The notes under the pieces were generated by a model, which searched no databases, was not told where the DNA came from, and saw only the letters and a program-made list of their open reading frames with translations. Below, piece after piece: positions 24,001-37,900 of a stretch of 64,000 nt of DNA. Origin of the DNA: Rhizaria sp. SCN 62-66 (lineage: Eukaryota; Rhizaria, unplaced); the NCBI GenBank assembly GCA_001724265.1, contig MEDY01000038.1, forward strand, positions 53,442-117,441. The letters are read 5' to 3'. Position 1 is the first letter of the stretch, and each line of letters starts with the position of its first letter. The translations under genes and the position numbers were made by a program.

Positions 24001-27000
24001 TGAGGTTGTCCGGCAGCTCGGTACGGCCCGCGTAGCCGGGGTTCATCGTCACGAAGAAGCCCACGGTGGCCTTGAGCGGAATGTCGTTGCCGAGGAACTC
24101 GAAGCGCGTCTTGCCGAGGTTCAGCGCCGTCTGGATCGTGGTGAGCTGCGAAGAGACGACCGAAAGCACTTCGACGTCAATACGGTTGAACTCGTCGAAG
24201 CAGCCCCACGCGCCCGTCTGCACGAGGCCGGAGAAGATGGAGCCCATGGCCTTGTAGTCGAGCCCTTCACCGCAGTTAGTGACGACCGAGAGCAGGCCCA
24301 TGGCCTTAGCCAGGTCCTTGACTGTCTCGGTCTTGCCCGTGCCGGCGGGGCCGGCCGGCGAGCCGCCCATGTGGAATGTCAGCGCCTGCGTCAGAGTCAT
24401 GTAGCAGCGGTCCGTGAGCGGCGTGATGACGAGACGGCCGTTGAGGCCCTGGTACTCGTAGCCGAACTTGAACTGGCCCGTGCACTGGCGGATCACCATG
24501 TCGTCCTGGTCGCGGTTCCAGTAGAAGCGCAGCTGCGACTCCCAGTCGAACTCGCGCGCGTCGAGGATCGAGTCGCGCACGAACCGGTCGATGATGTCGC
24601 GCGCGTGCACGTCGATGATCACCAGCGTGTTGAGCTTTGAGCGCGTCGCCGACGCCAGCACGGGGTCGCGAATTGCCGTCACGAGGTCGGAGAGCTGGGC
24701 CATGAGCTTCGAGGCGAGCTTCTTCATGGCGAGCTTCTGGCCCTTCTTGACGCGCCAGAAGGCGTCCTCGACCTCCCACGTCCACCAGATCTGCGAGCCG
24801 GCGACGGCGACCATGCCGAGGTTCTCAAGCACCCAGTCCAGGCGCGGCATCTTGGCGTAGTAGTACACGGCCTCCTTAGTGATCTGGCGCAGCGTCTTGA
24901 TCATCTCCTGCTCCACCGCGCCCATCCACACCTCGACGGCGCCCTCGGTCGGCACGTGCGCGCGGAAGGAGAACTTCTCCACGTTGGGCGAACTCATGCC
25001 GGTGGCCACCGTGTCGCCGCGCGTGAAGGACAACGCCTTGGTGTTGGCGAACAGCTTCAGCATGTGCGACTGAACGCAGGTCGGGTTCGAAGAACCGAGG
25101 ATCGAGAGCAGCTCGTCGTCAGAGATGAAGAAGAAGCGCGGGAACGCGATGCGCTTGCGCTCAAGGTAGTCGGAGAGCTTCTTCTGGCACTGCTCGAGGT
25201 CGGACCACAGCGCACGCAGCGTGTCAATGCGGTGGTCGGCCTGGCACGAGAGCTTGACGTTGCCGTCGAGCTTCTTGGTCGCTAGCATCACGCGGTGCCA
25301 CGACACGTCGACGGCCTCAAACTTACGCCACGCCTCGGGGATCTGGTTGCGGATGTCCTCAGAGCCCTTAAAGATGCCCTCGAGGTACATCCACTTGCGC
25401 TGCACCTGCATCCACACAGAGATGCACTCGGAGATGCCGTTGAGCTCGCGCTCCAGCTCGGCCGACCGAGAGCGGAAGGGTGCCGCGAAGGGCGAGTTGC
25501 CGATCTGCTGCAGTGTCACCACGTGGTCCTCGAGCTGTTGTACAAGCTCCGACGTGTCCATGAGCAGCATGCCGCGCTGCTCGTCGCCCTCGTAGGGCGT
25601 GAGCTCGAACTTCTTGTCGTTCCACTGCTTCTGAATGCTGTCAATCTCCTTCTCGATCTTGGCTTCCTGCGCTGCGTTGCTGGTGATCTGTGCGATCGTG
25701 TCCTTGAAGCGGTTCAGCTGCATCGCCAGCAGGTCCGTCAGCGTCAGCTCCGTGAGGCTGGTGTTCAGGCTGACGCCCGTGGCCGACATGAGCTCGGCCC
25801 AGTGGCGCGGCTCCAGCGTCACACCCTTGAGCGAGCCGATCACCGGCAGAGACTCGGAGAACTCCTCGACGTGGCGCTGGATCTTGGCGAAGAGCGGCAT
25901 CTGCGCGTACTCGGTCGCTTGCTCGCCGCCGGCCGGGTTCGCGGCCGCAGCGGGCGCCGCGGCAACCGGGGCGGCCGGCTTGCTCCCGTCCTCAGCAGCG
26001 GTGGCGCCTGATGCGGCGACGGCGGCGGCGAGCGCGGCCTGCGCGAGGGCGGCCTTGCGCTTGGACACGAGCGCGGAAAGCGAGTTGAGCACGGACTTGA
26101 CCGTCTTCATCATGGCGTTGATGTCGAGGTCCTTCCAGCCCATCTTGCTCCACACGGCCACGTTGCTCTTGTGCGTCTGGTAGATCGCGTAGAGCACGTC
26201 CAGCGCGCCGAGCTGCTTCTTCATGTCGTAGAAGTCGCGGTACGACGTCGGCGGCAGGTCGACGAGCTTCTCCGACAGCGCGATGGCGTCCATGCGCTTC
26301 TCGAGCGCGTCGATGTGCTTGCGCGTCTCGGGCATCATGGCCAGCCCGGCGTCGACGTCAACAGCCGCGGCGCCGGGGCCCTCGGCCTCGAAGGCGGCGC
26401 GGAGACGCGCCAGCTCGTCCTTGAAGGCCTCGACCTGGACCGAGGTGGAGAGCTTGAACTCGGCCTTGACGTCTTGCAGCTGCATCGACTTGAGCTCGGC
26501 CGAGGCGACCCAGTCGCGCCACTGCAAGTGCAGCGTGTGGGCGGCTTCGCGGTCGCTCTCCTGGCACGGGATGTTGTAGCGCGCCAGAGTGTCAAACTTC
26601 TCCGTGATCTGGTCGAAGGTCAGCTCCATGCGCAGGGACATGGCGTGGATCGACGCGATAACGTTGAGCACCGTCTTGAGCTCGTCCAGACCCTATTGAA
26701 AGCGCAAAACAAAACAAAAAAGCAGAAATGGAAAGATAATTGAGACAATGCCATGTGAATAAAGATGGAAATAACACAGTTGAAAAGAAACGATAGAATA
26801 TTGCAATAGAGTTCGTGACCAACACGTACCTGAGGCTGGACCTGAAGCTTGCGCGCGAGCTCGACAAGCTCCACGCGCGTGCGGTTGAGCTGCTGCTCGG
26901 CGATGATGCGCTGGATCTGCCCGTAGGCGCTGACCCAGACCTGCGCGCGCACGGCGATGGCCTCGATGAGCGGGCGGCAGTCGATGCGGAGGAACGCGAT

Positions 27001-30000
27001 GTCGCACTCGGCGGGCAGCTCGCGCACGCTGGCGGCCAGCGTCGAGTACCGCTCCAGCTTGTGGTCAAAGTAGGCCGGCGGGCGCGACTTGGAGCCGCTG
27101 GCTCCGGCGCCGGCACCGCTGGAGCTGGCGTTGGCGTTGTCGGGAGTGGGCATGAGGCGCGAGAGCGAGTCGAGCTTCTTCTGGTTGAAGAGCTGGTACG
27201 TCGTGTTGTAGATCTGCCACTCGTCAAGGAAGTTGCGCGCCGAGCTCATGGCCGACTGGACAAGGTAGTAACCCGTGCCGGCGATGTCCTTGACGACCTG
27301 ATTGCGGTCCGTGTCGCTCGAGAACGTGTAGATCACGGGCTTGTCGTCCGACAGAGACACCGAGTGGGACTCGCGGCACGTGTTGCGCATCCAGCGCACG
27401 AAGCCCTTGGCCGTCTGCGTGATGTTGCTCTGCAGCTTCGACAGTGTGTCGATGACGTGCATAACGCCGGGCACCACGGTCACGGAGCAGTCGTTGACGT
27501 CTCCGCGCAGGGACGCCGTGACCTTGATGAGTGGCACAAGCGCGCGGTTGAGGTAGGCGGGCGTGGCCTCTGCGCGCGTGGGCACGACGCCCACGAGCCC
27601 AGCGTCGACGCGCTCGCCCTCGCCCACCACGCGCGAGCCGCGGGGCGCCTCGGCCAGCGGCAGCGGCGCCGGGGAAGACGGCTCGCGGGTCAAGATACGC
27701 TGGAAGTCGAGCAGGCCGTTGGCGACCATCGAGGTGATAGCGTGGAAGAGCCGCTGCTCCCAGTGGCGGTAGTAGCCCGCCATCTGCGGGTGCCACCCGG
27801 AGTCGGACTCGCACACGTGCTGCTCGATAATCAGCAGCAGCCGCGCAATAGCGGCGTAGCGGTCAACCGCGTCCTCGGCCACGGCGGCGCGGTGGCGCTC
27901 GACCGTGTCGTAGAAGTCCTCCACGGTCACGGCCTCGGCCAGCGACTCGAAGGCGGCGACGCGCATGAGCCGGGCCTCGCGGATGTGGGCCACGTTGCGG
28001 TCGATCAGCAGCGCGTTCTTCTTGACGTGGCTGACAATGCCGTCAAGCTTGGCGACCTCCTTAAGGCACTTGTCAACGAGCGCGTCGACGCCCAGAGAGG
28101 CCCACGTGTAAGTCACGAAGCCGGGGCGCATCGACTCCTTAAGCGTGTACACGCGCTGCGACAGCAACTCCAGCTCCACGGGGCTCAGCCGGGCCAGCAC
28201 GGCGCGGTACGCCTGCAGCAGCCCCGACAGGCGCTCGGTGAGGTGATGGTACTTATCCTCCTGGAGCGCGACGTTAATGGCGATCTCGGGGATGTCGGCG
28301 CTGAGTCCCAGCTTGTCGAGGTGCTTCGTCTCGGCGATGATGTCGCACAGCGCGGGCGCGAAGTTCACCTTGATCGGTGTGTCGGGCGCGCCGAGGGGCT
28401 CGTCCTGCGGCAGCACGGCGCCCGCGGCGGCGGCGCCGGGGAGCCCACGCATGCGCATGGCCGTCGCCGTCGCCGCGGTGGTCGTAGCGGTGCCCGCGGA
28501 GGCGGCGCCGGGGCCGTTCACCAGCGACGGGCCGCCCGGGAGCAGCGAGCCGAGCCGGGCCTTGGACTGCTGGCCCGCGGCGAGCGAGGCGCCACCGACG
28601 AAGGTCGCGTTGGCGCCGCCCGTGCGCGTGGCGTTGGCCGTAAGCAGGTAGCCCGAGGCGCCGGCGGGCGTGTGCGTGCCGGTGCCGGCGCCCGAGCCCG
28701 AGCCGGAGCTGGGCCCGCCGTGCGCGGAGGGTCGCCCGATGGTCCACGCGGGCCCGGGGACGCGGAACGACGACGAGGACGACGACGAGGACATAGCAGA
28801 GCTACTGCCCGCACCGCCGGCAGCGCCCGAGGGCAGAGCGGGGCCCATCGCGCCGTTGGCGTTGGCGCCGGAGAGGTCGTGAACGAGGACCTTCTCGCGG
28901 AGCATGGCGGGCGCGTCGCGCTCGACCGACTGCGCCCACTCGAGGAACACGCGCTTCTCGTAGGACGTCAGAAGGCGCGCGACCTCGACGTATGCCTGCT
29001 TGATCACGAGGCCCTCCTCGTCCTCGAGCAGCCCGTCCATAGTCTTGAAGCGCAGAATCGGCTTCTTGATGCGGTGGAAGAGTGAGCGCGCCCAGGCGAT
29101 GGCGCCCGCGACGCGCGGCTGCGACTTGGAGATGGGCGGGCAGTCCTTGTACCGCTCAAATTGGCGGTGCACGAGCTTGAGCTCCTCGCCGAACTGCTCC
29201 AGGATGTTGCGGTACTTGTCCTTGAGCTGGTCGCGGATCGACCGGCGCAGCACCAGGTGCGAGAAGTTCTGCAGCAGGTTGAACGCGCCCTCGGCGGAGC
29301 GGAGCTTCTTGAACGACTGATGGATGAAGAGCTTGGTGCGCTCCTCGATGAGCAGGACTTCTTCCTTGAACTCCTTGCGCTGCTGGTCCCACGAGGAGCC
29401 GTAGCGCGGGTCGAAGACATGGAACGGGAAGTGCTCCAGCGGGATCACGAGCCGCTGCACGCGCTGCACCACGTCGTCGATTGAGTGCGGGTCGCCCGTG
29501 ATGGCCTTGAGCTGCGGCGAGAGCAGCTTGTTGAACTGGTCGAGCGTCTCGGCCACCTCGAGCAGGTGCCCGCAGACCGAAGACATGTAGTCGGTCAGGT
29601 CGAACAGCTTCGAGCGGTTGAACTCCCACCGTGCGGATCCCGACTCCTCAATGCGCTGGCGCGTTTTGCTGTACTCGGTGTGCCACGTGTTGAGCACCTC
29701 GCGCGCGCTGCGGATCAGCGCCATGGCCTGCTGCGGCGGCATGCGGAACACGGTGCGCACCGAGACTTCCTTGGCGACGCGGTCAGCGATCTCGCGCGCA
29801 ATGAGCGTCAGCAGCGGGAACATGCGCGAGTCCTTGTTGTAGTGGCGCGAAACGACCCAGACCATGCGCAGCGAGTTGAGCATCGTCACGATCGTGTCCT
29901 GCAGGGTCGACAGTGAGCCCGTCGCGAGGCTCTTGAAGTGCCGCTCCAGAGTCGACAAGAACTTGACGTTGTCCTTGGCTTCTGTGTAGAGCTTGAGCAA

Positions 30001-31201
30001 CTCCGCCAAGTGCTTGTTAAAGTGGACCACTGCGGTCAGCCCAGCAGCGCGCAGCACCTCGACGGCGGTCTTAACGCGCGGCACGTTGAGCTGCTCGTAC
30101 ACGGCCGCCAGCGCGGCGTCGCGATCGCGCCAGTACAGCACCTCGGACATCGGGCGGTCGCCCACGCGGCGCTTGCGGTGCTCGTGGTCGATCACGTTGG
30201 CCATGCTGGTGGTCCACTCGTCGAGGTACGACTCGACGCGCGACACCACGTCGGGGTCCTTCGACGCGCGCTCGATGCCCTGCGGCGAGGGGTCGAGGTG
30301 GAAGTCGGGGATAGAGACGTGCATGGAGCCGGTGACCTGCTGGATCACGTGCGAAAGGTGGCTCGCGAACTTGTTCAGGTTCACCGCAAACTCCTCACTG
30401 TGTGGAACATCAATAAGACGTGGAATTAGAATATAGATGTGAGATTATGAAAATATCAGTGTAAAAATGATATAACACTGCGAATAATATCTAGAAATAA
30501 CAACATCAGTTCATAACAGTTCAATATCAACAATACATATTTTGTTTAGTGAAGAGAAGAGAAACGTACCGGAGGTGGTCGGTGGCGTCGCTGGCACGCT
30601 CGCCGTCGCCGGAGCCGGCAGCGCCACCGGCAGCACCGGCGCCAGCACTGCCGGCCGCGGCACCGCGGCGACGGCCAGAGGCGCGCGTCGCAGTCGCCGT
30701 CGCGGTCGTAGCAGCAGCCGTCTCGGCGTCCCCGTCGGCGACCGAGGCGGAGGCGTCGTCGGCCTTGCTCTCAGTGCTGCTGCTGTCGGTCGTCGCGGGA
30801 GCGGCCTTCTTGGGGGGCGCGGGCACGCCGAGGGGCTTCTTCTTGGCGCTGGCGGGTGCGGCGCCGCTGGTGTTAGGGTCTGAAGGCTCTCCGAAGGCGG
30901 TGGAGTCGGCGCCGCCAGTGCTCGAGGTGGCGTCAGCGTTGTTGTTACCGCTGTTCTCGATCGTGGGGAGGTAAATCTCACGGATAACGCGCTCGAGCTT
31001 AATGAGCGAGTAGCCGGGGCCCGTCGACGCCGATTCGGCCGCGCCCGCAGCCGCAGTCGCAGCGGAGGCGGACGCGGACACGGAGGCGGAAGACGGCGAA
31101 GCGGCGGTGGAATGGGGCACAGAGGACGTGGGGGAATCGGGGTGGGAGAGGCCACCGCCGAGCCCGCCGTGGCCGCTGGGGCTGTGAATGGAAGGGTCCA
31201 T
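15044..31201 (-). CDS. DNAH10: Axonemal inner-arm dynein heavy chain, DNAH10 type
   Basis: Three minus-strand exons, 30570-31201, 26830-30397 and 15044-26692, give 5,282 residues. Introns start GTACGT, at phases 2 and 0. An N-terminal tail and linker are followed by the AAA+ ring: AAA1 P-loop GPAGTGKT (about residue 2180) with Walker B CFDEFNRID, AAA2 GPTGGGKS (about 2465), AAA3 GNSGTAKT (about 2970) and AAA4 GVGGSGKQ (about 3350), then the stalk coiled coil and AAA5/6. The C-terminal WLSGLHIPESYVTAL, CRRKGWPLDKST and ILHIIPIETNKLKLQN point to DNAH10, the beta heavy chain of inner-arm dynein f/I1. The usual length is about 4,400-4,600 residues. The excess is low-complexity: Ala/Ser/Gly inserts at about residues 1-205, 715-870, 2630-2680, 2780-2845, 3410-3435, 4400-4440 and 4960-5030. 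The gene ends in TAA. Confidence 0.95.
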
Positions 31202-31905
31202 CGCTGTGTAAGCGCTAGTGACGAACGGAAAAGAGACCGGTCAGTCAAAAGAGGGACGACAGACGACGGGAAAGGTCGGTCGGTCAGTCAGGCTCTGGAG
31301 CTCAAAAGTGTGGCGCGGGAAAGGGCCACAAACAGAGGAGCGTAAAGAAGCCTAAGAAATACAAGCAAATGGGGAAATAGAAAAGTTCGCTTTGGCGTGA
31401 GTGCGGCGACGAACATTTAAACGGCAAAGGTCTGAGAACGAGGCATGTCGAAAGAAGCAGATCAAGAGCAGCGCGGTGTAGGACCAAGATGGGACTGCCA
31501 AAAAGCGTGGATAGGGACACGGAGATCCGTCAAATAGACATAGAGAGCAAATTAAATTATCTCGCGTCAGCCATTCAAACAATATTTCAACTAGGATTCA
31601 AAAGGCTTCTGTTATGATACAGAACGTGCTATAAATCCTCTCCGTCGGTTACCCTGTTCAAACCCGCCAGCCGATCGAATCGAATCGAACGAACTCAAGG
31701 ACAAGAACTTGATTTTTTACGAACCCGACCGAGGCTTCAAAAAATGTACAAAATCAAGTATAACTTTGTATATGAGACGTCTATCGTGCTGGAGACGCGG
31801 TAGAATAAATATTGAGTATAAATACAACCAGATATCGTGTTAAAATTACTACGTAACCAAATTAAACTCTTCAAAACTGTGATTGATCCTTAAGAGCACT
31901 CCCAC
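31202..31905. other. Intergenic region upstream of the dynein heavy chain
   Basis: It holds the dynein 5' flank and the 3' flank of the next minus-strand gene. It is AT-rich from about 31540. A short imperfect run of GAATC/GAAC units lies near 31675-31695. No gene is seen. Confidence 0.5.
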
Positions 31906-34900
31906 TCACTTGGCGCTACCACTGCCCTCGCCCGACAGCGGCAGGAAGCGCACGACGGCGTCGACGGGCCGCTTGGTAGGGATGGCACCCGCGTTGGGCT
32001 CCATAAGCTGCTCGGGCAGCGCGTCCCAGCGCACCGAGTCGACCTCCCGCAGCGGGGCGATGAGATCGCCCACGGTCGCCAAGGTCTCGGCCCACAGGGC
32101 GCGGGACAGACAGAGCTTCTTGACCGGGGCCAGGACCGCGCAGTAGAACTCGGACTGAGACTGCTGAGACTGCTGCTGATGCGACTGCAAGGGTGACGGC
32201 GACGATGAATGTGACTGTGCGAGTGTGATGATGCGGGTCCTCAGGCGGCCCAGCGCCTCTGCGCGGCGTAACATCTCGCCGCTCGACATCGAGAATAGCG
32301 GCAGCGGGCCCTCAGTGGCGTCTAAAGCGGCGCTGTTTGCACTGGCGCCAACGTCAACAATCGGGGCGACGCCATCAAACGCTGCCTTGACAGCATTATT
32401 TGCACCGCTGCTACGGGAAGCAATAGTGACAACAGCCGGCTGGAGCAAGAACGTGATGTGCTTGTCAGTAACCTCTGCGGTTGCAGCCAGCAAGGCGTTG
32501 CGTTCTTGCTTGGCAGCAGAAGCCTTGTCAAAAACAGCAGCCTTGCTATTATCGTTCGCAGAGTGAGCATTCTTGCTGTGAGTGCCTTTCGTGTTGTTGC
32601 CCTCAGTTGCAGCCTCAGTGCTCGCGGTAGTCTTACTTTCATTGATACTCTTGCTTGCACCGTTGCTGCCGTTGCCACTGCCGCTGCTGCTCCCATTGAT
32701 GGCGAGCTGCTTCGTGCGTTGCGCCTGCTGCACCCGGTACTGCTGCGTCGCGGCGAGCACTTTGTACAGAATGCGCGCGTTGGTGATCACACGCGTGACC
32801 GTGAGCATGCCTGCCAGCGGCAGCGTGTCGCCGCCGCTCTTACCGCTACTGCTCACGCTCAAACCGCAGTGCGCGTCCTTGACGGCCGCAACCGCGCGCA
32901 GCAACTGCCAGCCCCAGTAGGGCGCGGACAGCGCGGCCACCTGCTCCGCCGCGAGCAGCATGTCTCCGGCCGAGCGCGCGCTGAGCAACCGGCCCAGCGA
33001 CGCCTCCGGCACGGCGCCGCCGCCCTGCGAGCGCGGCTGCAAGCGCCTCGCTTCGCCATGCGCGACGAGCGCGGCGGCGTTGTTGTCGGCGATTACCGTG
33101 AGCGCGCGCTGGGCCATGACGGCGTCCACCGCGGTCGCGGGCGGCGCGGTCTGCGAGGCGAGGAAGACCGCCTCGAGCAGGTCGGCGCTGAAGCTGTGCG
33201 GCACAGCAGCGAAGTCGTCGGCGTTCTCGGCAGTGTACTTGCTATCGCCTTCACTCTTGACAGCCTCTGACTCAACGTCAGACAAAACGTCACCCAAGAT
33301 CTTGCTCTCCCTCTTATTATTGATATTGCTAGCGACAGCATTGTTGTCCGATAACCACTCGCGCAAAAACTCCGTGACAACAGCCGCACTGGCGTCATCT
33401 TGACTCGTATTACTCTTATTATGAGTCTGAGCCAACGCAAAAGCCGCATCGCCGCAAGTCACACAGTTCGCAAGTGTGGTTTTGCTGCCGGATGGAACGT
33501 TGACACCGCTAAGCGTGTGAAAGAACTCGTACACGTCCTGCTTGCGTCCCCACTTCCCAAGCCCCTGCAGCACAACCTTGACGTTCGCCTCGGTGACCGG
33601 GAGCCCGACGTCGCGCACAGTGGCCACGGCCTCGGCGCCGGCCCGGAGCGAGAGCGCGAACCCGTAGGACAGCAGCAGACCGGACAGCGAGGGGTCGGCG
33701 ATCGCGCCGGACTGGGACGACGCCATCAGGAGCGACCGCACGGCGGACAGCGCGCGGCCACCGCCAGCAGCAGCAGAGGCAAAGGCAGTTGCAGCTGCTG
33801 TTGGCGTTGTGGTGGTGAGGATAGCGCGGACGAGGGAGCGCAGCAGGCGCAGTGTCAGCAGCATGTCGAGCGATGTTGACAGCGAATACAGGTGTGACAC
33901 TAGCACAGAGCGCGGGTGGAAAGCGGGCAGGTGGTGCACTGCGGCGCGGGGGAGACTGGGAACGCTGGGCTGAGAGCTCGCAGGGGCGGCAGTGGAGTCC
34001 TTTAAGGAGCCGCGACTAAACTTGGCGTTGCGCTCAGGGCGGCCCTTAGGAGAAATTGAACTCGTGCTTGCATTGCTGTTCAGTTGAGCCGTGTTGTTGT
34101 TTTGCTCAACAACTGTGAAGACATCAAGCAAATGCGCGAGTGTCGAGGGGCCGAAGAAGGCAGATGCGTCGCGCATCGAGGTGTTGAGTCTGCTTTGCGT
34201 AGAAGGCGAGCCGCCCCCGTGAATCCCGCTCATAGGGACGACGACGGGCACTGCAGAAGCAGCAGCCAAGCTCGACACGCTTGGAATGCTGTCAATGTTG
34301 CTGTTAGGACCAGCGTTATAGTTATTCGTAGTTGAGTCAGAGGAGCTGTTGTAACTATTTTCCGTCTCGACATCGTTGCTTGAAGTTGCGAAACCAGCGC
34401 CAGCCATCATTGCTGACTGTGCAGTTGTCGTGACAGAAATGGGGTCCAAAAAGAACAGCTTGTCCGCCGGAACATGTGTCGCCGCGTGCTGCTGCGCCAG
34501 ATACTGTTGATGCTCGCTCGCGCTACTGGTACTTGCGTTGCTATGAGCGACTACACGGAGGCTGTGCGCGGTAAGCGGGTCAAAGGCTGCGAGGTACCTG
34601 GCAAGGCTGCTGGGGTATGCAGCAGCATTCGTCGCAGCATGAGTGTCACGTTCATTAATTGCGCTCGCCTTGTTGTCAAACCTGTTGTTGGACTTGATCT
34701 TGCTCTTGTTGTTATATGTACAGGTGGAGTCAACCTGTGTCACATCATTCTGAAGCTGCTGGTCGCGGTCAGCGCTGTTGTTGCCGCCACTGTGAGTCGC
34801 CGTGAGCAGCGCCGGGTAGCGCTCCAGCGATGGCACGCGGCCCTGCAGCGCCAAGTGCCAGTCCACGCAGGGAAACGCGGACACGGCGGCCCGGATCACG

Positions 34901-37900
34901 TCGGCGTCGCTGCCGACGATGCTGTCCCAGTCAAACTGCGACTGCAGCGCCTGCAACGCCGCCGCGGTCTCAGCCTTCGTCGGGGCCGCGGTAACCGCAG
35001 CGGCGGCAGCGTCGTGGCTTTGACTGGGGCTGATAACGTGACCGTGACCGTGAGCGTCATGGGTGTCTGAGTAGTACCGGTGGTCGTCACTCGAGATGTC
35101 GTTGTGCGTGATGATGGGCAAGGGAATGTAAGTAGCTGGAGCACTCACGCGCGCCGCATTAGAGCTGTCAGCGTAGTCAAGCATCCCGGCAGCAACGGAG
35201 TCGTTCGCAGTGGCCGTGAGCGCCGCCGCCGCCGCCGTCGTCGCCGCTGTGGAGGAGCCAGGTTTAACTGGGGTGACCGTAAGCACCGAGCTCGGCGCCA
35301 GCGCGCGCTCCACGGCGGTCTTGACCGAAGGCAGCGCGCAGAGCAGCGCGACGGCGAGCTCGCTGCAGAGCAGCCAGTCGCCGGTGCGCGCCGCGAGGAA
35401 GAGCAGGTTATCGATCGCGGCGGCGGTGGGGTGAGACAGCACCGCGCGCGCGACCGGGAACGAACCCGTGGGGACGCAAGCGCTGCCAGAGCTCGCGGCG
35501 CTGCTCGGGTGGAAGTAGCCGGCCGGCCCGTCTAAGGGGCTCGGACCAGCTTGCTGCGCGCGCAGACAGCCCGCTGCCGCAGCCAGGAGCTGTGCGGGCG
35601 TGAGCGACGATGACAGCGCCGCAATTGCCTGGAGCAGAGTCGACTGCAGAGAGGAGACAGCGGTCGGCGTGGCGTGCGCGATGCGGCACCACACGGAGGG
35701 GGTACTTAGACCGGCACTTAGACTCGACGCAGCGGTATTGGCGTCGACTGATGTGGTGTAGACTGCGCCGTCGCTGCCCACGGCCACGCCAGTGATTAGG
35801 ATAACCGCAGGATCAGCCTTCGCAGTCGCCGCGAGGTGTGGCTGCTAGTGGGAAAGGGCAAAGAGATGCGCAGTGATCAAGTCACACGCAGCGCGGCCGT
35901 TGCCGGCGATGATGAATGCGCGCGCAAGCTGAACCACCAGCTCGGCACTGACACCAAAGACTGAGACTGAAACGCCACCTGCACTGGGACCAGTCGAAAC
36001 AAGCACCTCACCTGCAGCAACAACGCTCTGGTTAAAGACACGACACACATTCGCGACGTTATCCAGTGCAAAGTCCCTCGCCAAAGCGCCAACACTCAGA
36101 GCAGCCGCGCTCGCGCTCGGGCTCGCGCCGCCGTGTTTATGCGCGTCGGCGTTCATGGCGGTGACCGCGAGCAGCGCGGTCCTCAGCGTGTCCGCCGCAG
36201 AGCGAGGGCGAGCCTGCACCAGCGACGGCGGCAGCCAGGGGGCCTGGCGCAACTCATCCTGGAGGCGACTGCCCCAAAAGTAGGCCGCCTTGTCCGTGGC
36301 CGCGGCGTCGCCGTCGCTGAGGGTGCGGGACGTCGGGTGGAGCGGGTGAGATTGTGAGCGCAGGAAGGCCAGGGCCTGCTGGGCCCAAAAGGCGACTTGT
36401 GGTGAGACGGACGACAGGGGGTAGAAACCGCTCGCATGCGCCACGCCAGTCAGGCCCACAGCGGCAGCAGCAGTGGCCGCGGCAGCAGCAGTGGCCGCGG
36501 CAGTTGCAGCTCCAAGAGCGGGAGCAGCAGCAGGAGTCGCGTGAGCAAGACTGATTGCGTTAATATTGTCAATGCTGTTGTTATACACTGACGCGTAGTC
36601 GGCATCGAGTTCTGCTGTTGCAGACGCGTCGGCGTCGGCGGGATCGTTGTAGTTGTCGTAGTCGCTGGCAGTGTACACGTAACTGTGCGAGTACGCGTCG
36701 TCACTCGCACCGGCGCCAGTGCGAGCGCCCATCGAGCTGCTCGGATCGGTACTGTCGCCAACGCTTCCGTTAAAGCTGTTAAACAGGTTCATTTTGATCC
36801 TGTGCACGTTCGCGGCAGAGCTCGCAGCGGCAGTCGCAGCGGCGCCGGCAGCGGCGACCGTAACAACCTCGAGCAGGTCAGTGACGCGCTGGATGCCGCC
36901 GACGTTCTCAGTTGCACCCGCACTGACGCTCGGGATGTCACCGCTACTATCGCCAACATTCGCGTGGCTCTGACCGCGCATGCTCCGAGGGCCGCCCTTA
37001 GAGCTGTCCTTGGTAGCACTATTGCGAGCATCGACATTCGGCAGCAGACGCGTGAGCCGCCTGAGCGCGCCCTGCACGGTGTGCGGCGCCGGGGTATAGC
37101 CGAGCTGCAGCAAACCACGCAGCAGAACTACGGCAGCGGCCGCGAACGTGCCGGCGCTTGCGCGAGTCAAGTCAGGCTGGATGAGCACCGGGAACGTCGT
37201 CGTCGCGAACCGGTTGTCGACACGACTCGTGGCCTTTCGTGAAGCACGGCCGTTGCGCGCACTAGAAGAGAGGCCACCACCATCATCGCCACCGTCAGCA
37301 TAATCATATTCACCGTCTTCGTCGCCCTTGTCGTAGTTGTTCCGGTGGCTGTGCGCGACGACCGCGTCAGCGACGTCCCGCAACAGCAGAAACTCGGCGC
37401 CCGCCTCCGCGCCCACGTCGGTGAACGCGCCGGGCAGCGTCGCCCGGTCGGCGGCCACGGTCGCGGCAAGCACGAGCGCGTCCAGCAGCGGCCGCAGCTG
37501 CTGCGGGCCGAGCAGCAGCCGCACCGGTGGCGCCGCGGCGACGCCCGCGGCAGCCGCGTCCGCGAAGGCTGAGGCGGCGGCGGCGGCGGTCGCAGTATCG
37601 ACCCCGCTCGCGGAGACAGGAGAGCCGGTGGAACCTGTGACACCTGTGCCAGACTTAGCGTGCGAACCGTTGCTGCTAAGGCCGTCGCTGCTGTTGTTGT
37701 TGCTGTTCGGAGAGTCAGTCGCAGCAGACTTGTTGTTGAGAGCGCTGAGCATGGCCTGCGCCTGCGCCTGCGCCGCTAGCGTCATGTAGCGGTAGCGCTC
37801 CGGGGACAAGAACGTGCTGCCTGCGACGGGCTTGAAGCGGTACCACTCGCTGGCTACCGCGTCGTTGTCTCGAGGCACGCCGAACATGTCACTGGAATTC

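Noticed and set aside
26815-29085. A 756-codon + strand frame antisense to the dynein tail
   Set aside because: Same shadow effect; composition mirrors the dynein exon and no family is recognisable.
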